DNA of 64,000 bases from Gammaproteobacteria bacterium. GTDB lineage: Bacteria; Pseudomonadota; Gammaproteobacteria; Pseudomonadales; Pseudohongiellaceae. Positions 1 to 8,083 of this stretch are shown here, in pieces. Numbering within the stretch: position 1 is the stretch's first letter; the number at the start of each line of letters is the position of its first letter. The stretch lies in assembly GCA_029245395.1 (NCBI GenBank), contig JAQWPL010000029.1, positions 248,001-312,000 on the forward strand. Direction: 5' to 3'. The notes below the pieces were generated by a model. The model was not told the origin of the DNA. It searched no databases and saw only the letters and a list, made by a program, of their open reading frames with translations. A program made the position numbers and the translations under genes.

Positions 1-677
1 ATCGGGGTAAGAATTGCCAGAGCCGACTCTACCGAAATATAAGTCAGTGGCGTGACCTGCATCACCTCAGAAGAGGTCGCATCATTAAGCCAGCCGGGCA
101 TCACTATTTCCGTAGGTATAGTTGAGCTGTTCTTCATGAAGCGATAAACATTGCCTGCCTGTTCAATGGTGACACCGGCATTACTTGCCAGCATCCGCAG
201 CAATGGCCACAGATCTTCATATAGCAAAGGATTGTCGGGCGAGGAACGCAGGCTCACCCTGTCATCAATGGTAGGATCTATCACCATATTGATTTGGAGC
301 TGATCTCCTAACTGCTCAATCACCAGGCGCAGATCTTCCTGCTCATAATTAAGCTCCACCGTAGTACCTTCCGGCACTTCTACTTGAGGTCGATCTTCAA
401 CAAACATGCCGAGTTGAATGACTCTACCTTCACGGTTAATACCTGAGGCTTCCTCAGCCTGACTGGAATTAGCCGTATCAGTGTCAGAGGCAGGTATCCG
501 GGCACCAGAATCGGTATCGTTCTGTTGTGTTGTTTGCCTTGACGTAGATGCGGCAGGCGCAGAAGACCCTGACCCCTGTTGCATCGTCGCGCATGAAACA
601 AGCATTGAAGACAGCAAAAGAAGCACGGCTGCCCTTGGTATGGATAATTTATTCGGATTAAAACCAGTGTAATTCAC
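1..677 (-). CDS. gspD: Type II secretion secretin GspD, lipoprotein-type, N-terminal part (runs off left edge)
   Basis: This is the outer-membrane secretin of a type II secretion system; only the first ~225 residues are in the window. I start it at a GTG (675-677), 12 bases after the gspF stop, with GGAG just upstream. The N-terminus has a hydrophobic stretch (residues ~16-28) ending in a lipobox, LVSC, with the lipidated Cys at residue 29. A Ser/Thr/Gln-rich linker follows, then an N0-like secretin domain (VELNYEQEDLRLVIEQLGDQ, then a segment like GspD 'YEDLWPLLRML'). Known from the family: some secretins (HxcQ, XpsD) carry their own lipid anchor and need no separate pilotin; I infer the same here. 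An MshL/PilQ-type secretin is the alternative, but the adjacent GspE and GspF favour GspD. Confidence 0.75.
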   Translation of the reverse strand, partial: MNYTGFNPNKLSIPRAAVLLLLSSMLVSCATMQQGSGSSAPAASTSRQTTQQNDTDSGARIPASDTDTANSSQAEEASGINREGRVIQLGMFVEDRPQVEVPEGTTVELNYEQEDLRLVIEQLGDQLQINMVIDPTIDDRVSLRSSPDNPLLYEDLWPLLRMLASNAGVTIEQAGNVYRFMKNSSTIPTEIVMPGWLNDATSSEVMQVTPLTYISVESALAILTP

Positions 678-689
678 ACGTAACTCCAA

Positions 690-1895
690 TTAAAAGTCCA
701 CCGTGTTCATACTGAACACAGCAGATAACATCACAATTATTATTCCGCCAACAGTAATGCCGAGCAATAAAATCAAAGCCGGCTGTAAGGCACTGACCAG
801 ACGATTCACATCATCACGGACACTGGCATCAAAAGTTTTAGCCAGCTTTTTCAATATGATTCCGGTTCTGCCAGACTCTTCGCCGACAGTCACCAATTGA
901 TGCAGCAAAATAGGGAACAACCCTGTCTTCTCCAGCGACACACCAAGTCCAGCACCGCTGCGAACATCCTCTTCTACGACCTCAAGGTGATAGATCAGTT
1001 CCTCATTACTTATAACTTCCCTGGCAACTCGTAAACCTCGAATCAGTGGAATGCCAGCCCCAAGCAAGGCCCCTAGTGTTCTTGAAAAAATTGCCACATC
1101 CTGATGCACCAACAATTTACCTACAACTGGCACTCGAAGCAGAAAAGCATCTTTTTGTCTTTTTCGTTGTTTGTCAGCATTTAACCAACGCCACCAGTAA
1201 ATCAATAAAAACACCGCTGGGAAAATCATCCAGCCAAACGTTTTCATCCCAACACTCAGGCTTAACAAAAATTGGGCGGACGCAGGGATTTCCGACCCCA
1301 CATCTTCAAACATCGCCGTGAACTGCGGGACCACATAGATCAGTAAGAGCGCTACAGACAAAATGCCAGTAACAAGCAGCACAAAAGGATAAGTGAGCGC
1401 AGAGATGACTTGTTTTCTTGTGTCCTCTGCCGTTTCCAGAAAATTCAAAAGATCGGGCAGCAACTGGTCCAGAATACCACCGGTTTCGCCCGCTCTGACG
1501 ATATTGATATAGAGCTTGGAAAACACATCCGATCGGGCTTCCATGGCATCCGCGAGGCTTTTTCCTTCCTTCACATCTCGCCTTAAGGAGACGACCATTC
1601 GCTTCATGTGCTCTTTTTCAGTAATGCCTTCAAGCAGAGATAGCGCCTTGTCGATAGGAATTCTTGCTTCCACCAAGGTGTTCAGACCATTGGTAAAATC
1701 CACCAGGTCTGCATTTTTGATTTTGCTGCCGGTGCGCTCCAGGCTTTGCCTTGATGTGGTTTTTATTTTTACTGGAACAAGCTTCAGTGATTGTAATTTC
1801 GCTATGGCTTCACGCTCGGAATCAGCGCTTAGCTGACCGGTAGTCATATTGCCCTTGGCATCACAGGCCTGGTATTGGTAATAATTCACACTCAT
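690..1895 (-). CDS. gspF: Type II secretion inner-membrane platform protein GspF
   Basis: Polytopic inner-membrane protein of the type II secretion assembly platform, 401 aa, the usual length for GspF. It has two T2SF domains: the first after the N-terminal YQYQACDAKG/TGQLSA region with GLNTLVEARIPIDKAL, the second with FSRTLGALLGAGIPLIRGL. Hydrophobic segments lie near residues 170-190, 215-235 and 375-395. Its ATG overlaps the gspE stop by 4 bases (ATGA), so the two are translationally coupled, and gspD follows 12 bases downstream. Related PilC/MshG proteins share the fold, so the assignment to secretion rather than a pilus rests on the neighbours. Confidence 0.85.
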   Translation of the reverse strand: MSVNYYQYQACDAKGNMTTGQLSADSEREAIAKLQSLKLVPVKIKTTSRQSLERTGSKIKNADLVDFTNGLNTLVEARIPIDKALSLLEGITEKEHMKRMVVSLRRDVKEGKSLADAMEARSDVFSKLYINIVRAGETGGILDQLLPDLLNFLETAEDTRKQVISALTYPFVLLVTGILSVALLLIYVVPQFTAMFEDVGSEIPASAQFLLSLSVGMKTFGWMIFPAVFLLIYWWRWLNADKQRKRQKDAFLLRVPVVGKLLVHQDVAIFSRTLGALLGAGIPLIRGLRVAREVISNEELIYHLEVVEEDVRSGAGLGVSLEKTGLFPILLHQLVTVGEESGRTGIILKKLAKTFDASVRDDVNRLVSALQPALILLLGITVGGIIIVMLSAVFSMNTVDF

Positions 1896-3352
1896 ATGGC
1901 GCGTGTTACCCTCACCACTTCTTCTGGTGTTGTCAGACCTACCTTCAGTTTTTCTAGCGCATCCTCACGCAGCGTTTTCATACCATCCTTAATGCCTTGC
2001 TTGCGAATGACATTGGCATCAGCGCCACTGGTGATTAAATGTCTGATTTCATCAGTCATCACTAACAACTCGTATAATCCCACCCTGCCGCGATAACCGG
2101 TATCACCACAACGTTCGCAACCAGCGCCCCTTTTAATAGCAGGATAGCCCTTAAGCTTGACCTCAAGCACATTGGCTTCATCCTCATTCAGGGAAACTTC
2201 TTCTGCGCAATCGGTACACACACGCCTGACAAGGCGTTGTGCCTGGATGCCCAGCAAGCTGGAACTGATCAAATAGCTTTCCACACCCATATCCTGCATG
2301 CGTGTTACAGCGCCTGCAGCATCGTTGGTATGCAGTGTTGAAAATACCAGGTGACCTGTGAGCGCAGACTCGATAGCGATTTCTGCTGTCTCATGATCAC
2401 GAATCTCACCAATCATCAGAATATCCGGATCCTGGCGCACGATAGAGCGTAGCCCGGAAGCAAAATTCAGCCCGATTTTCGGATTGACCTGAATCTGGGT
2501 AATGCCATCAAGTTGATATTCCACCGGATCTTCAACGGTGACAATTTTATGTTTTTCATCAAGGATTTTTTCCAGCGTCCCATACAGTGTTGTGGTTTTA
2601 CCGCTACCGGTAGGCCCTGTGATTAATATCAGCCCATGGGGCTGGGTGATCATTTTTGAATATTCTGTCAGTATTTTTTCTGGCATTCCAAGGCCGGCCA
2701 ACTCAATGCTAAGATCGCTGCGATCGAGAATACGCAACACAACAGATTCGCCTAGCACGCCCGGTAATGTAGATACGCGCATATCCAGTTCACGCTCACC
2801 AACCCGGTAATCAATACGTCCATCCTGAGGCAGACGCTTTTCGCCGATGTCCAATTTCGCCATTAATTTCAATCGGGAGGCCACAGCTGACTGGATTTTT
2901 ATGGGCAGCTTTTCAATCCGCGTCATGATGCCATCGACTCGGCAACGTACCTCAAGGTAATGTTCGGTGGGCTCAAAATGAATATCACTCGCATTCAGAT
3001 CCAGCGCTCTGGCAAACAGGTGATTTACCAATCGGATGATAGGCGCTTCGGAGTCCATATCTGAAAATTCATCTTCATCGCCGAAACCGGAAACAAAAGC
3101 ATCATCGGCGTCAGCAATTTCTGGCGAAAGTTCTGCCCGCCAATGCTTGGTCAGCCTGGCAACTTCATCCGTATTGCTAATTCGGAAACGCACGTCATCC
3201 CCGATGACAAATCTGACCTTGGCTCGGCTTTCAATACTGGGCACGCGATTGCAAACCAGTTCAAGGCTGTCATTAAAATTCTGGGCAGGCGCTATCCCTT
3301 CTGGCTCGAGAAGCTGGCTGAAAACAGGCAATGTCAGTTGAGCATTTTCCAT
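1892..3352 (-). CDS. gspE: Type II secretion ATPase GspE
   Basis: Cytoplasmic hexameric ATPase that powers pseudopilus assembly. Length is 486 aa. Visible motifs are Walker A GPTGSGKT (residues 246-253), the Asp box around VTVEDPVEYQ (271-280), Walker B ILMIGEIRD (311-319), the His box STLHTNDA (338-345) and a tetracysteine zinc element CTDC (379-382) / CERC (412-415). The N-terminal region is short and acidic around residues 80-102. The zinc element and the phrase LAGLGMP are GspE-like rather than PilT-like. It sits between the GspM-like gene and gspF in one minus-strand operon. Confidence 0.88.
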   Translation of the reverse strand: MENAQLTLPVFSQLLEPEGIAPAQNFNDSLELVCNRVPSIESRAKVRFVIGDDVRFRISNTDEVARLTKHWRAELSPEIADADDAFVSGFGDEDEFSDMDSEAPIIRLVNHLFARALDLNASDIHFEPTEHYLEVRCRVDGIMTRIEKLPIKIQSAVASRLKLMAKLDIGEKRLPQDGRIDYRVGERELDMRVSTLPGVLGESVVLRILDRSDLSIELAGLGMPEKILTEYSKMITQPHGLILITGPTGSGKTTTLYGTLEKILDEKHKIVTVEDPVEYQLDGITQIQVNPKIGLNFASGLRSIVRQDPDILMIGEIRDHETAEIAIESALTGHLVFSTLHTNDAAGAVTRMQDMGVESYLISSSLLGIQAQRLVRRVCTDCAEEVSLNEDEANVLEVKLKGYPAIKRGAGCERCGDTGYRGRVGLYELLVMTDEIRHLITSGADANVIRKQGIKDGMKTLREDALEKLKVGLTTPEEVVRVTRAI

Positions 3353-3359
3353 TATTTAA

Positions 3360-3890
3360 TCAAAGTACCTTGCTAAATCCTGTGACTGTTATTGAGCCCG
3401 TAAACTGACGCCTGTTGCGATTAATGCTGAATTCAGTGACATGCAGTCTGGGCCTGGAATTTTCCAGCATCTCAATGAAGGGAAGAATATCTTCCTGGTT
3501 AATGGTGAATTGCATTTCCTGGGTCACAACAAGCCATCCATCCATCTCGCCAATGCGGGGGGTGTCATATCCTCTGGGGCTAATTCCTGCTTCATCAACA
3601 GCCTGACGCAACTGCTGTTGTACACCCGTGCCAATCAGGCTCGCATCCTGCCCGGTAAACACCCAGTCTTCCAGTGTTGCCATCTCTACTGTTTTAAGTG
3701 CTTCTTCCTCTTTAATAAAGGGCGCCTCTTCAACCAGCATACGCAGGCGATCAATTCGCTGTTCCATAAAGGCAATTTCTTCGAGCCCTTCAGAATAGGT
3801 ATCTCTTAATAATGGAATGACACGTACAATAATCACTGCCAGGAAAAGCAGCACTGCAAGGCCAACAATTTTTTTCTCATTATTTTTCAT
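3360..3890 (-). CDS. GspM/PilO-like type II secretion assembly protein
   Basis: A 176 aa protein with a short cytoplasmic N-terminus (MKNNEKKIVG), one transmembrane helix (about residues 8-28), a coiled-coil stretch (about 30-60) and a C-terminal domain of alternating strands (VVTQEMQFTINQEDILPFIEML). This is the plan of GspM and PilO, the bitopic proteins that pair with GspL or PilN. It lies 9 bases after the GspL-like gene and 7 bases before gspE, so a role in the same inner-membrane platform is the natural inference. Sequence identity to named families is too weak for me to give a symbol. Confidence 0.55.
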   Translation of the reverse strand: MKNNEKKIVGLAVLLFLAVIIVRVIPLLRDTYSEGLEEIAFMEQRIDRLRMLVEEAPFIKEEEALKTVEMATLEDWVFTGQDASLIGTGVQQQLRQAVDEAGISPRGYDTPRIGEMDGWLVVTQEMQFTINQEDILPFIEMLENSRPRLHVTEFSINRNRRQFTGSITVTGFSKVL

Positions 3891-3899
3891 GGCTTCTGT

Positions 3900-5228
3900 T
3901 TATCGTCCCTGTGTACTGACAGGGTATTTCTCATCATAGCTTTCAAAATCAACACTGCTTAAATTCAGACGAATACCAAAACGTGCACCGCCGCCCCGAG
4001 TACTTGTACTTTGACCCACATTGAAAAATTCTTCTTTCTCGGCCAGAAGCTCTACCAGGTAAGCAGGATTTTCAGCTGAGCCGGAAATATCAATCACGCC
4101 CTTATTGATATCAAATGCTGTCAGCGCTCCCTGCATAACATCATTGAGAGAAGTCAGCACTTCTCCAATCTGCTGATCAGGATATTCGGAAAGCGCACCC
4201 CATTCCTGCTCCATATCAAAAATCGATGCCTGCAGACTTCGCGGCTCTGTGGTTTGTCCCTGCACACGTTCAAATTCCGTTTGCAGACCACGAAGAGTCA
4301 TCCAATTCGAAACAAAGGGAGATAACAATAGCAGCACCAGGCAGGCAGCAACTCCCGCCGCCACTTTACTTTTTCTGGCCAGGTTGATGCGTTTCTCTTC
4401 CTTATCGGCTCCCACGGGAAAGAAGCAGTAATCAGGAATAGCTTCTACTTTGCTGCGTAGCCCCAGCCAGTCATCCAGTGTGGTCATGCTTTTAACCGCT
4501 TCACCCTTGAGCATGCCTGTTTCAATTTCCCATTGTTTATCAAAAACATCTTGCTCAAGGTCAAGCCTGTTGACAGTAAGGAGACGCTTGATGGCATTTC
4601 CATGGCCCTGGATGAATGAAATTGTGTCGCCTTCTTCATCATTGATTAAAATGGTTCTGTTTTCCTCGGTCTCGGTTTCCATGAGAGCAAGACTTCTTGG
4701 CATGATGGCGCAGAGGAACAATCCTTCCTTTTCAAATGCGCGAAACATCCTGTTCGCCTCTCTTTCGTTGTACCAGAGGGCAACACCTTCCTGATTCGCG
4801 GCATTTACTGCTAGCAATAAATCTTCATCGTAGGCAGGTATCAAAGAATGAGATTGCAATTCCAGGGCAGAACGAATCAACTTTTCGCCAACCACGTTCA
4901 TGGAATAGGACGTCGCAATAAAATCATTGGTAGGTAAGAGCAGAAGAATATGGGCACTGGCTTCACTGCTGACTTCACTGATGGAATGAAGTCGTCTGGC
5001 GGCTCTGGCCACAGCATCGAAAAAAGTCTCTTCTTCGCCTGCGCTAACGTCTTCTGTAGTGCCGTTCGCTGTATTGATCAAAACGTTGCCAAACAACAAC
5101 AGGCTTGAATTAATGCCTTTCAGGATATCGGAATGCCTGCCGCCTTCAGGTAGCAGGGACAGAAATTTTAACCCCAGTTCCCTGGCCGGGAGCGGTATTT
5201 TGTCAGCGAGTGATATGCCCAGGTTCAT
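3900..5228 (-). CDS. GspL/PilN-like type II secretion platform protein, first gene of the operon
   Basis: 442 aa. Residues ~1-270 form a cytoplasmic domain without a signal peptide that could be the actin-like fold of GspL/PilM. One transmembrane helix follows basic residues (about 289-306, VAAGVAACLVLLLLSPF). The ~135-residue periplasmic part has a predicted coiled coil and a ferredoxin-like end (ISGSAENPAYLVELLAEKEEF), as in GspL and PilN. It is followed closely by the GspM-like gene, the classic L-M pair. I assign GspL by architecture and context only. The upstream 295 bases up to the dsbA terminator hold no other gene and presumably carry the operon promoter, which I could not pinpoint. 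Confidence 0.55.
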   Translation of the reverse strand: MNLGISLADKIPLPARELGLKFLSLLPEGGRHSDILKGINSSLLLFGNVLINTANGTTEDVSAGEEETFFDAVARAARRLHSISEVSSEASAHILLLLPTNDFIATSYSMNVVGEKLIRSALELQSHSLIPAYDEDLLLAVNAANQEGVALWYNEREANRMFRAFEKEGLFLCAIMPRSLALMETETEENRTILINDEEGDTISFIQGHGNAIKRLLTVNRLDLEQDVFDKQWEIETGMLKGEAVKSMTTLDDWLGLRSKVEAIPDYCFFPVGADKEEKRINLARKSKVAAGVAACLVLLLLSPFVSNWMTLRGLQTEFERVQGQTTEPRSLQASIFDMEQEWGALSEYPDQQIGEVLTSLNDVMQGALTAFDINKGVIDISGSAENPAYLVELLAEKEEFFNVGQSTSTRGGGARFGIRLNLSSVDFESYDEKYPVSTQGR

Positions 5229-5466
5229 GATGATTTTTAATTAAGTGACTCTCATCTAAAACATTGAATTATAAGTTATTTTCAGTTCTTGCCCCAGACA
5301 ATGGTGACCATTTTTGGCCAATCCGGTTACTGGGCCTGTAGTATGACAACAGGCAGAGCATAAAAGTTTATTCTTTCTTGAGTAAATTGCTGTAAATAGT
5401 TAAATTTTCAGGATAATTACTGAAAAATTATCCCAAAATTGGGTACTTTTCTGCTTTCCACCATAA

Positions 5467-5499
5467 AAAACGCCCATGTTGTTTCAACATGGGCGTTTT
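5467..5499 (-). terminator. Intrinsic terminator downstream of dsbA
   Basis: A perfect 11-bp inverted repeat (CGCCCATGTTG / CAACATGGGCG, 5471-5481 and 5485-5495) with a three-base loop, extended by A/T pairs. Read on the minus strand, the stem is followed by a run of T, 25 bases after the dsbA stop. The flanking A and T runs mean it could also work in the plus direction, but no plus-strand gene reads into it. Confidence 0.9.
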
Positions 5500-5523
5500 A
5501 TCTGTTCTGTGAAGTTTTGCTGC

Positions 5524-6165
5524 TTAACTGCCGTTGCGTTCCTTCTGCATCAGAAAGTCCACTATTTTCAACATTTCTGTCTGTGTAGGTACATTGCCGC
5601 CAACTGAAACAAGGTATTTCCCGTTTACAGCCATACTAGGAACACCGCGGACTCCGTAATCACGCATCCGCGTACTAGCTCGCTTGACAGCAGATGAGAC
5701 AGAAAATGATTTCCAGGCCCTGTCAAAATCATCTTCTGCCACGCCTTCGCGTACAAACAGGGTTTTAATAGCATCATCAGTTTGCAGGTAATTGCGACGA
5801 TTGTGGATTTCATCGAAGGCCACATCATGAACGTCAGCTGTGACGCCAAGCGCTTCGGCGGCATAATAAATCTGTGCATGCATTTCCATGGTCGCATTCC
5901 ACATGCCTGGGCTCCGGACAAATGCTACGTCGGAAGGCAATTTTTCTTCCCAGCTATTGATAAGCGGCTCAAAGGCAAAGCAGTGAGGGCAGCCATACCA
6001 GAAGATTTCAGTCACTTCGACTTTATTCGGATCCGCTGTCCTGACAGGATTCGCAATAACATCATAGTGAGTGCCTTCCACATAAAGTGAAGGTTGCGCT
6101 GAAGTAGTTGCTGAAATGCCCATAACCAGAGCAAACAACAGTAAAGTTTTAGTCATTAATTTCAT
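5524..6165 (-). CDS. dsbA: Periplasmic thiol:disulfide oxidoreductase DsbA
   Basis: Introduces disulfide bonds into exported proteins. 213 aa with a Sec signal peptide (residues ~1-23, ending TTSA/Q), the active site CPHC (59-62, in FWYGCPHCFAFEP) and the cis-proline loop GVPSMAV near residue 177. The helical insertion typical of DsbA separates them. It ends at its own terminator. The minus-strand neighbour upstream is cytochrome c4, the same order as in Pseudomonas. Secreted T2SS substrates and c-type cytochromes encoded nearby are natural DsbA clients, though co-location need not mean co-regulation. Confidence 0.93.
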   Translation of the reverse strand: MKLMTKTLLLFALVMGISATTSAQPSLYVEGTHYDVIANPVRTADPNKVEVTEIFWYGCPHCFAFEPLINSWEEKLPSDVAFVRSPGMWNATMEMHAQIYYAAEALGVTADVHDVAFDEIHNRRNYLQTDDAIKTLFVREGVAEDDFDRAWKSFSVSSAVKRASTRMRDYGVRGVPSMAVNGKYLVSVGGNVPTQTEMLKIVDFLMQKERNGS

Positions 6166-6344
6166 CGTCTCTTTCTCCTTCTGAATTCTTTATATTAAAT
6201 GCTTTGCTGCTTACTGCCATTATCAACTAACCATATTCAAAGAGTATGCCATAAGGCGGTATCAATTAGTCAGTGATCAAATCCACTTGTGAATTATTTC
6301 ATAATTCTTGCAGTTTTAGCTTGTAGCCCTGAATCTGTGCTGAA

Positions 6345-6983
6345 TTAACGCAAACCAGCCACATAAGAAGCCAAAGCGGCGATTTCTGCATCGTTGAGGC
6401 GGGCCATGATGCTACGCATCACTTCTGCCTCATCATTCTGGCGCAAACCATCTCTGAAGGCCCTGAGCTGCATTTCCGTATAGGCAATATCCTGACCACT
6501 CAGTGCAGGATAACCGGCGGAAGCCAGACCACGTCCGTCAGGCGAATGACAAGCTGAACACGCCGCCACGCCAATGCTGGCGTTACCTGCGCGGTAAAGG
6601 GTTTCACCCATCGCCACTTTCGCGGGATCTGTTGCACCCTGTGACAACGGCTGGGACCCATAATAAGCCGCCACATCAGTAAGGTCCTGATCATTCAGCG
6701 CATTCAGCATACCCGTCATGAGGGGGGCCATCCTGACGCCACTTTTAATATCCTGCATCTGTTTCAACAGGTATTTTTCATTCTGCCCGCCTATTTTTGG
6801 TACATCGGGCAGCACTGTCATATTGCCATCCTGGCCATGACAAGCCACGCACACCGCAATCTTACCAGCCCCGGCAGCGGCATCACCTTGAGCCCATAGG
6901 GAACTGCCCGATGTCATTACCAATAGTGCAGCAAAAATTAAACTGAATCTTTTTACTGATTTAGCTACAGCCATGTTCTTCAT
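6345..6983 (-). CDS. Diheme cytochrome c4
   Basis: Periplasmic electron carrier with two heme c groups, thought to feed terminal oxidases. 212 aa: a signal peptide (about residues 1-31, ending SLWAQ), then two homologous cytochrome c domains with heme motifs CVACH (45-49) and CSACH (142-146). Each domain has a candidate axial Met (MAPLMTGM and the C-terminal EVMRSIMARL region). Length and duplicated domain fit cytochrome c4. An alternative in-frame ATG three codons downstream is equally plausible. No gene lies in the 179 bases between it and dsbA. Confidence 0.9.
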   Translation of the reverse strand: MKNMAVAKSVKRFSLIFAALLVMTSGSSLWAQGDAAAGAGKIAVCVACHGQDGNMTVLPDVPKIGGQNEKYLLKQMQDIKSGVRMAPLMTGMLNALNDQDLTDVAAYYGSQPLSQGATDPAKVAMGETLYRAGNASIGVAACSACHSPDGRGLASAGYPALSGQDIAYTEMQLRAFRDGLRQNDEAEVMRSIMARLNDAEIAALASYVAGLR

Positions 6984-7150
6984 TCTTCTATTTACCTGTA
7001 AATATCCAATCTATTCAATCTAAATTATACGCTGTCGGGTTGAGCGGCTTTGATTTCCGTCTCTCCTGAGTACTGTTACAATCCACAGCCTCAAAAACCG
7101 CGCGATTATACCTTAAGCCCCCTGTCATCCCAAGCAGGCAATCCCGGACA

Positions 7151-7774
7151 ATGACAACAAATCAAAAACCTGCAAGGTTAAATTTTTCGAATACTGGATT
7201 CCTGCAAAGTGCCAGCCGGCTTGCTGAATGCCCGAAAGATAATTGCGATGAAGTGGCTTTTGTGGGCCGCTCCAATGCCGGCAAATCCAGCGCCATTAAT
7301 GCCCTGACTGATCAGCCAAAACTGGCAAGAACCAGCAAAACACCTGGCCGTACTCAATTATTGAATTTTTTCCAGGTGGCTGAAGGAAAATTCCTCGTTG
7401 ACTTGCCTGGATTTGGCTATGCCAAGGTACCGGAAAATATCAAGAAGCAATGGCAAAAGCACATGGAAGCCTACTTGAACCAGCGTGAATCCCTGCGCGG
7501 GTTAGTCCTGCTTATGGATTGTCGTCACCCATTGAAGGATTTTGATCGTATGATAATTGACTGGTGCTCTCAAGCTGAGATGCCGGTACACATCCTGCTG
7601 ACCAAATGCGACAAACTGAAATCCGGCGCTCGTAAAAAAGTACTCCTGGAAACAGGTCGGGAACTGGCAGGTTTTGGTGAACTGATTACTATCCAGCTAT
7701 TTTCGGCACTTAAAAATACAGGAGCAGGTGAATTGAAAGGACGCCTTCAGAGCTGGCTTAGCCCCAAGGAATAA
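7151..7774 (+). CDS. engB: Ribosome biogenesis GTPase EngB (YihA/YsxC)
   Basis: Essential GTPase for large-subunit assembly, 207 aa. Motifs: G1 GRSNAGKS (39-46), G3 DLPG (about 84-87) and G4 TKCD (about 148-151), plus the conserved TPGRTQLLNFF segment between G1 and G3. It is divergent from cytochrome c4 and convergent with polA, with a candidate small RNA in the convergent gap, exactly the arrangement of yihA-spf-polA in E. coli. Confidence 0.95.
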   Translation: MTTNQKPARLNFSNTGFLQSASRLAECPKDNCDEVAFVGRSNAGKSSAINALTDQPKLARTSKTPGRTQLLNFFQVAEGKFLVDLPGFGYAKVPENIKKQWQKHMEAYLNQRESLRGLVLLMDCRHPLKDFDRMIIDWCSQAEMPVHILLTKCDKLKSGARKKVLLETGRELAGFGELITIQLFSALKNTGAGELKGRLQSWLSPKE

Positions 7775-7802
7775 CTATTCGCAGGGATTTCCTATAATTT
7801 TC

Positions 7803-7850
7803 GAGGCCTGAAATGTTTTTGGGGCCTGAAATGTTTTTGGGGCCTGAAAT
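7803..7850. repeat. 18-bp tandem repeat, 2.7 copies
   Basis: Units 7803-7820, 7821-7838 and a partial 7839-7850 share the pattern G(A/G)GGCCTGAAATGTTTTT. The first two differ at one base. The array sits just downstream (minus-strand sense) of the candidate sRNA hairpin and 29 bases after the engB stop. A short open frame across it on the minus strand is low-complexity (APKTFQAPKTFQAS) and I do not regard it as a gene. Confidence 0.9.
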
Positions 7851-7966
7851 AAATAGGGCCCTAACTGTAGGAGAAAACAGCTAGGGCCCAACGCGCTCCT
7901 ATTAACCAAGGAGATATATCTTCTTTTAGCAGTCTGGAAAAATCGGGGAGAAAACCAGCCTGCTAT
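7847..7966 (-). ncRNA. Candidate trans-acting small RNA in the Spot 42 / ErsA position
   Basis: The 309-base gap between engB and polA has no credible gene but contains three consecutive hairpins on the minus strand. Hairpin 1 (7927-7937 with 7955-7965) pairs TAGCAG-CTGG with CCAG-CTGCTA around one mismatch and has a 17-base loop containing TCTCCCC. Hairpin 2 (7896-7900 with 7909-7913) is CTCCT/AGGAG. Hairpin 3 (7856-7889) is a strong 12-of-13 bp stem with loop TTTCTCCT, followed by TATTTATTT, a passable terminator. Transcript ends are inferred: the 5' end from the promoter at 7971-7997, the 3' end from the U-rich run. Length would be about 120 nt. In E. coli this locus encodes Spot 42 and in Pseudomonas ErsA. 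The CUCC loops could pair with Shine-Dalgarno sequences. Confidence 0.6.
7856..7889 (-). terminator. Strong hairpin, probable sRNA terminator
   Basis: Arms GGGCCCTAACTGT (7856-7868) and ACAGCTAGGGCCC (7877-7889) pair except for one A-C mismatch, with an 8-base loop. On the minus strand it is followed by TATTTATTTC, a weak U tract, so termination is probable in that direction. The plus side has no T run and so little support as an engB terminator. Confidence 0.6.
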
Positions 7967-7970
7967 AGTC

Positions 7971-7997
7971 ATTGACCTGCCGGTCAGCCATAAGTTC
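7971..7997 (-). promoter_or_regulatory. Sigma-E/AlgU-like promoter for the candidate sRNA
   Basis: On the minus strand GAACTT (7992-7997) is followed by exactly 16 bases and then TCAAT (7971-7975). The -35 is a full match to the envelope-stress sigma consensus GAACTT, and the -10 keeps the leading TC. The predicted start falls at the foot of hairpin 1. ErsA in Pseudomonas is driven by the same class of promoter. A sigma-70 alternative with TATAGC as -10 has only a weak -35. Confidence 0.5.
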
Positions 7998-8083
7998 AAA
8001 AAAGTTACACATTTATTAGAAATTAAAGCTGTTTAGGCAATGACACATCGATTCCTTGCCCGGAACTCCGCTGACTCTCTGTC

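Noticed and set aside
7775-7999. 74-codon minus-strand frame between engB and polA
   Set aside because: It is low-complexity across the tandem repeat, has no family resemblance, and overlaps the structured RNA candidate.
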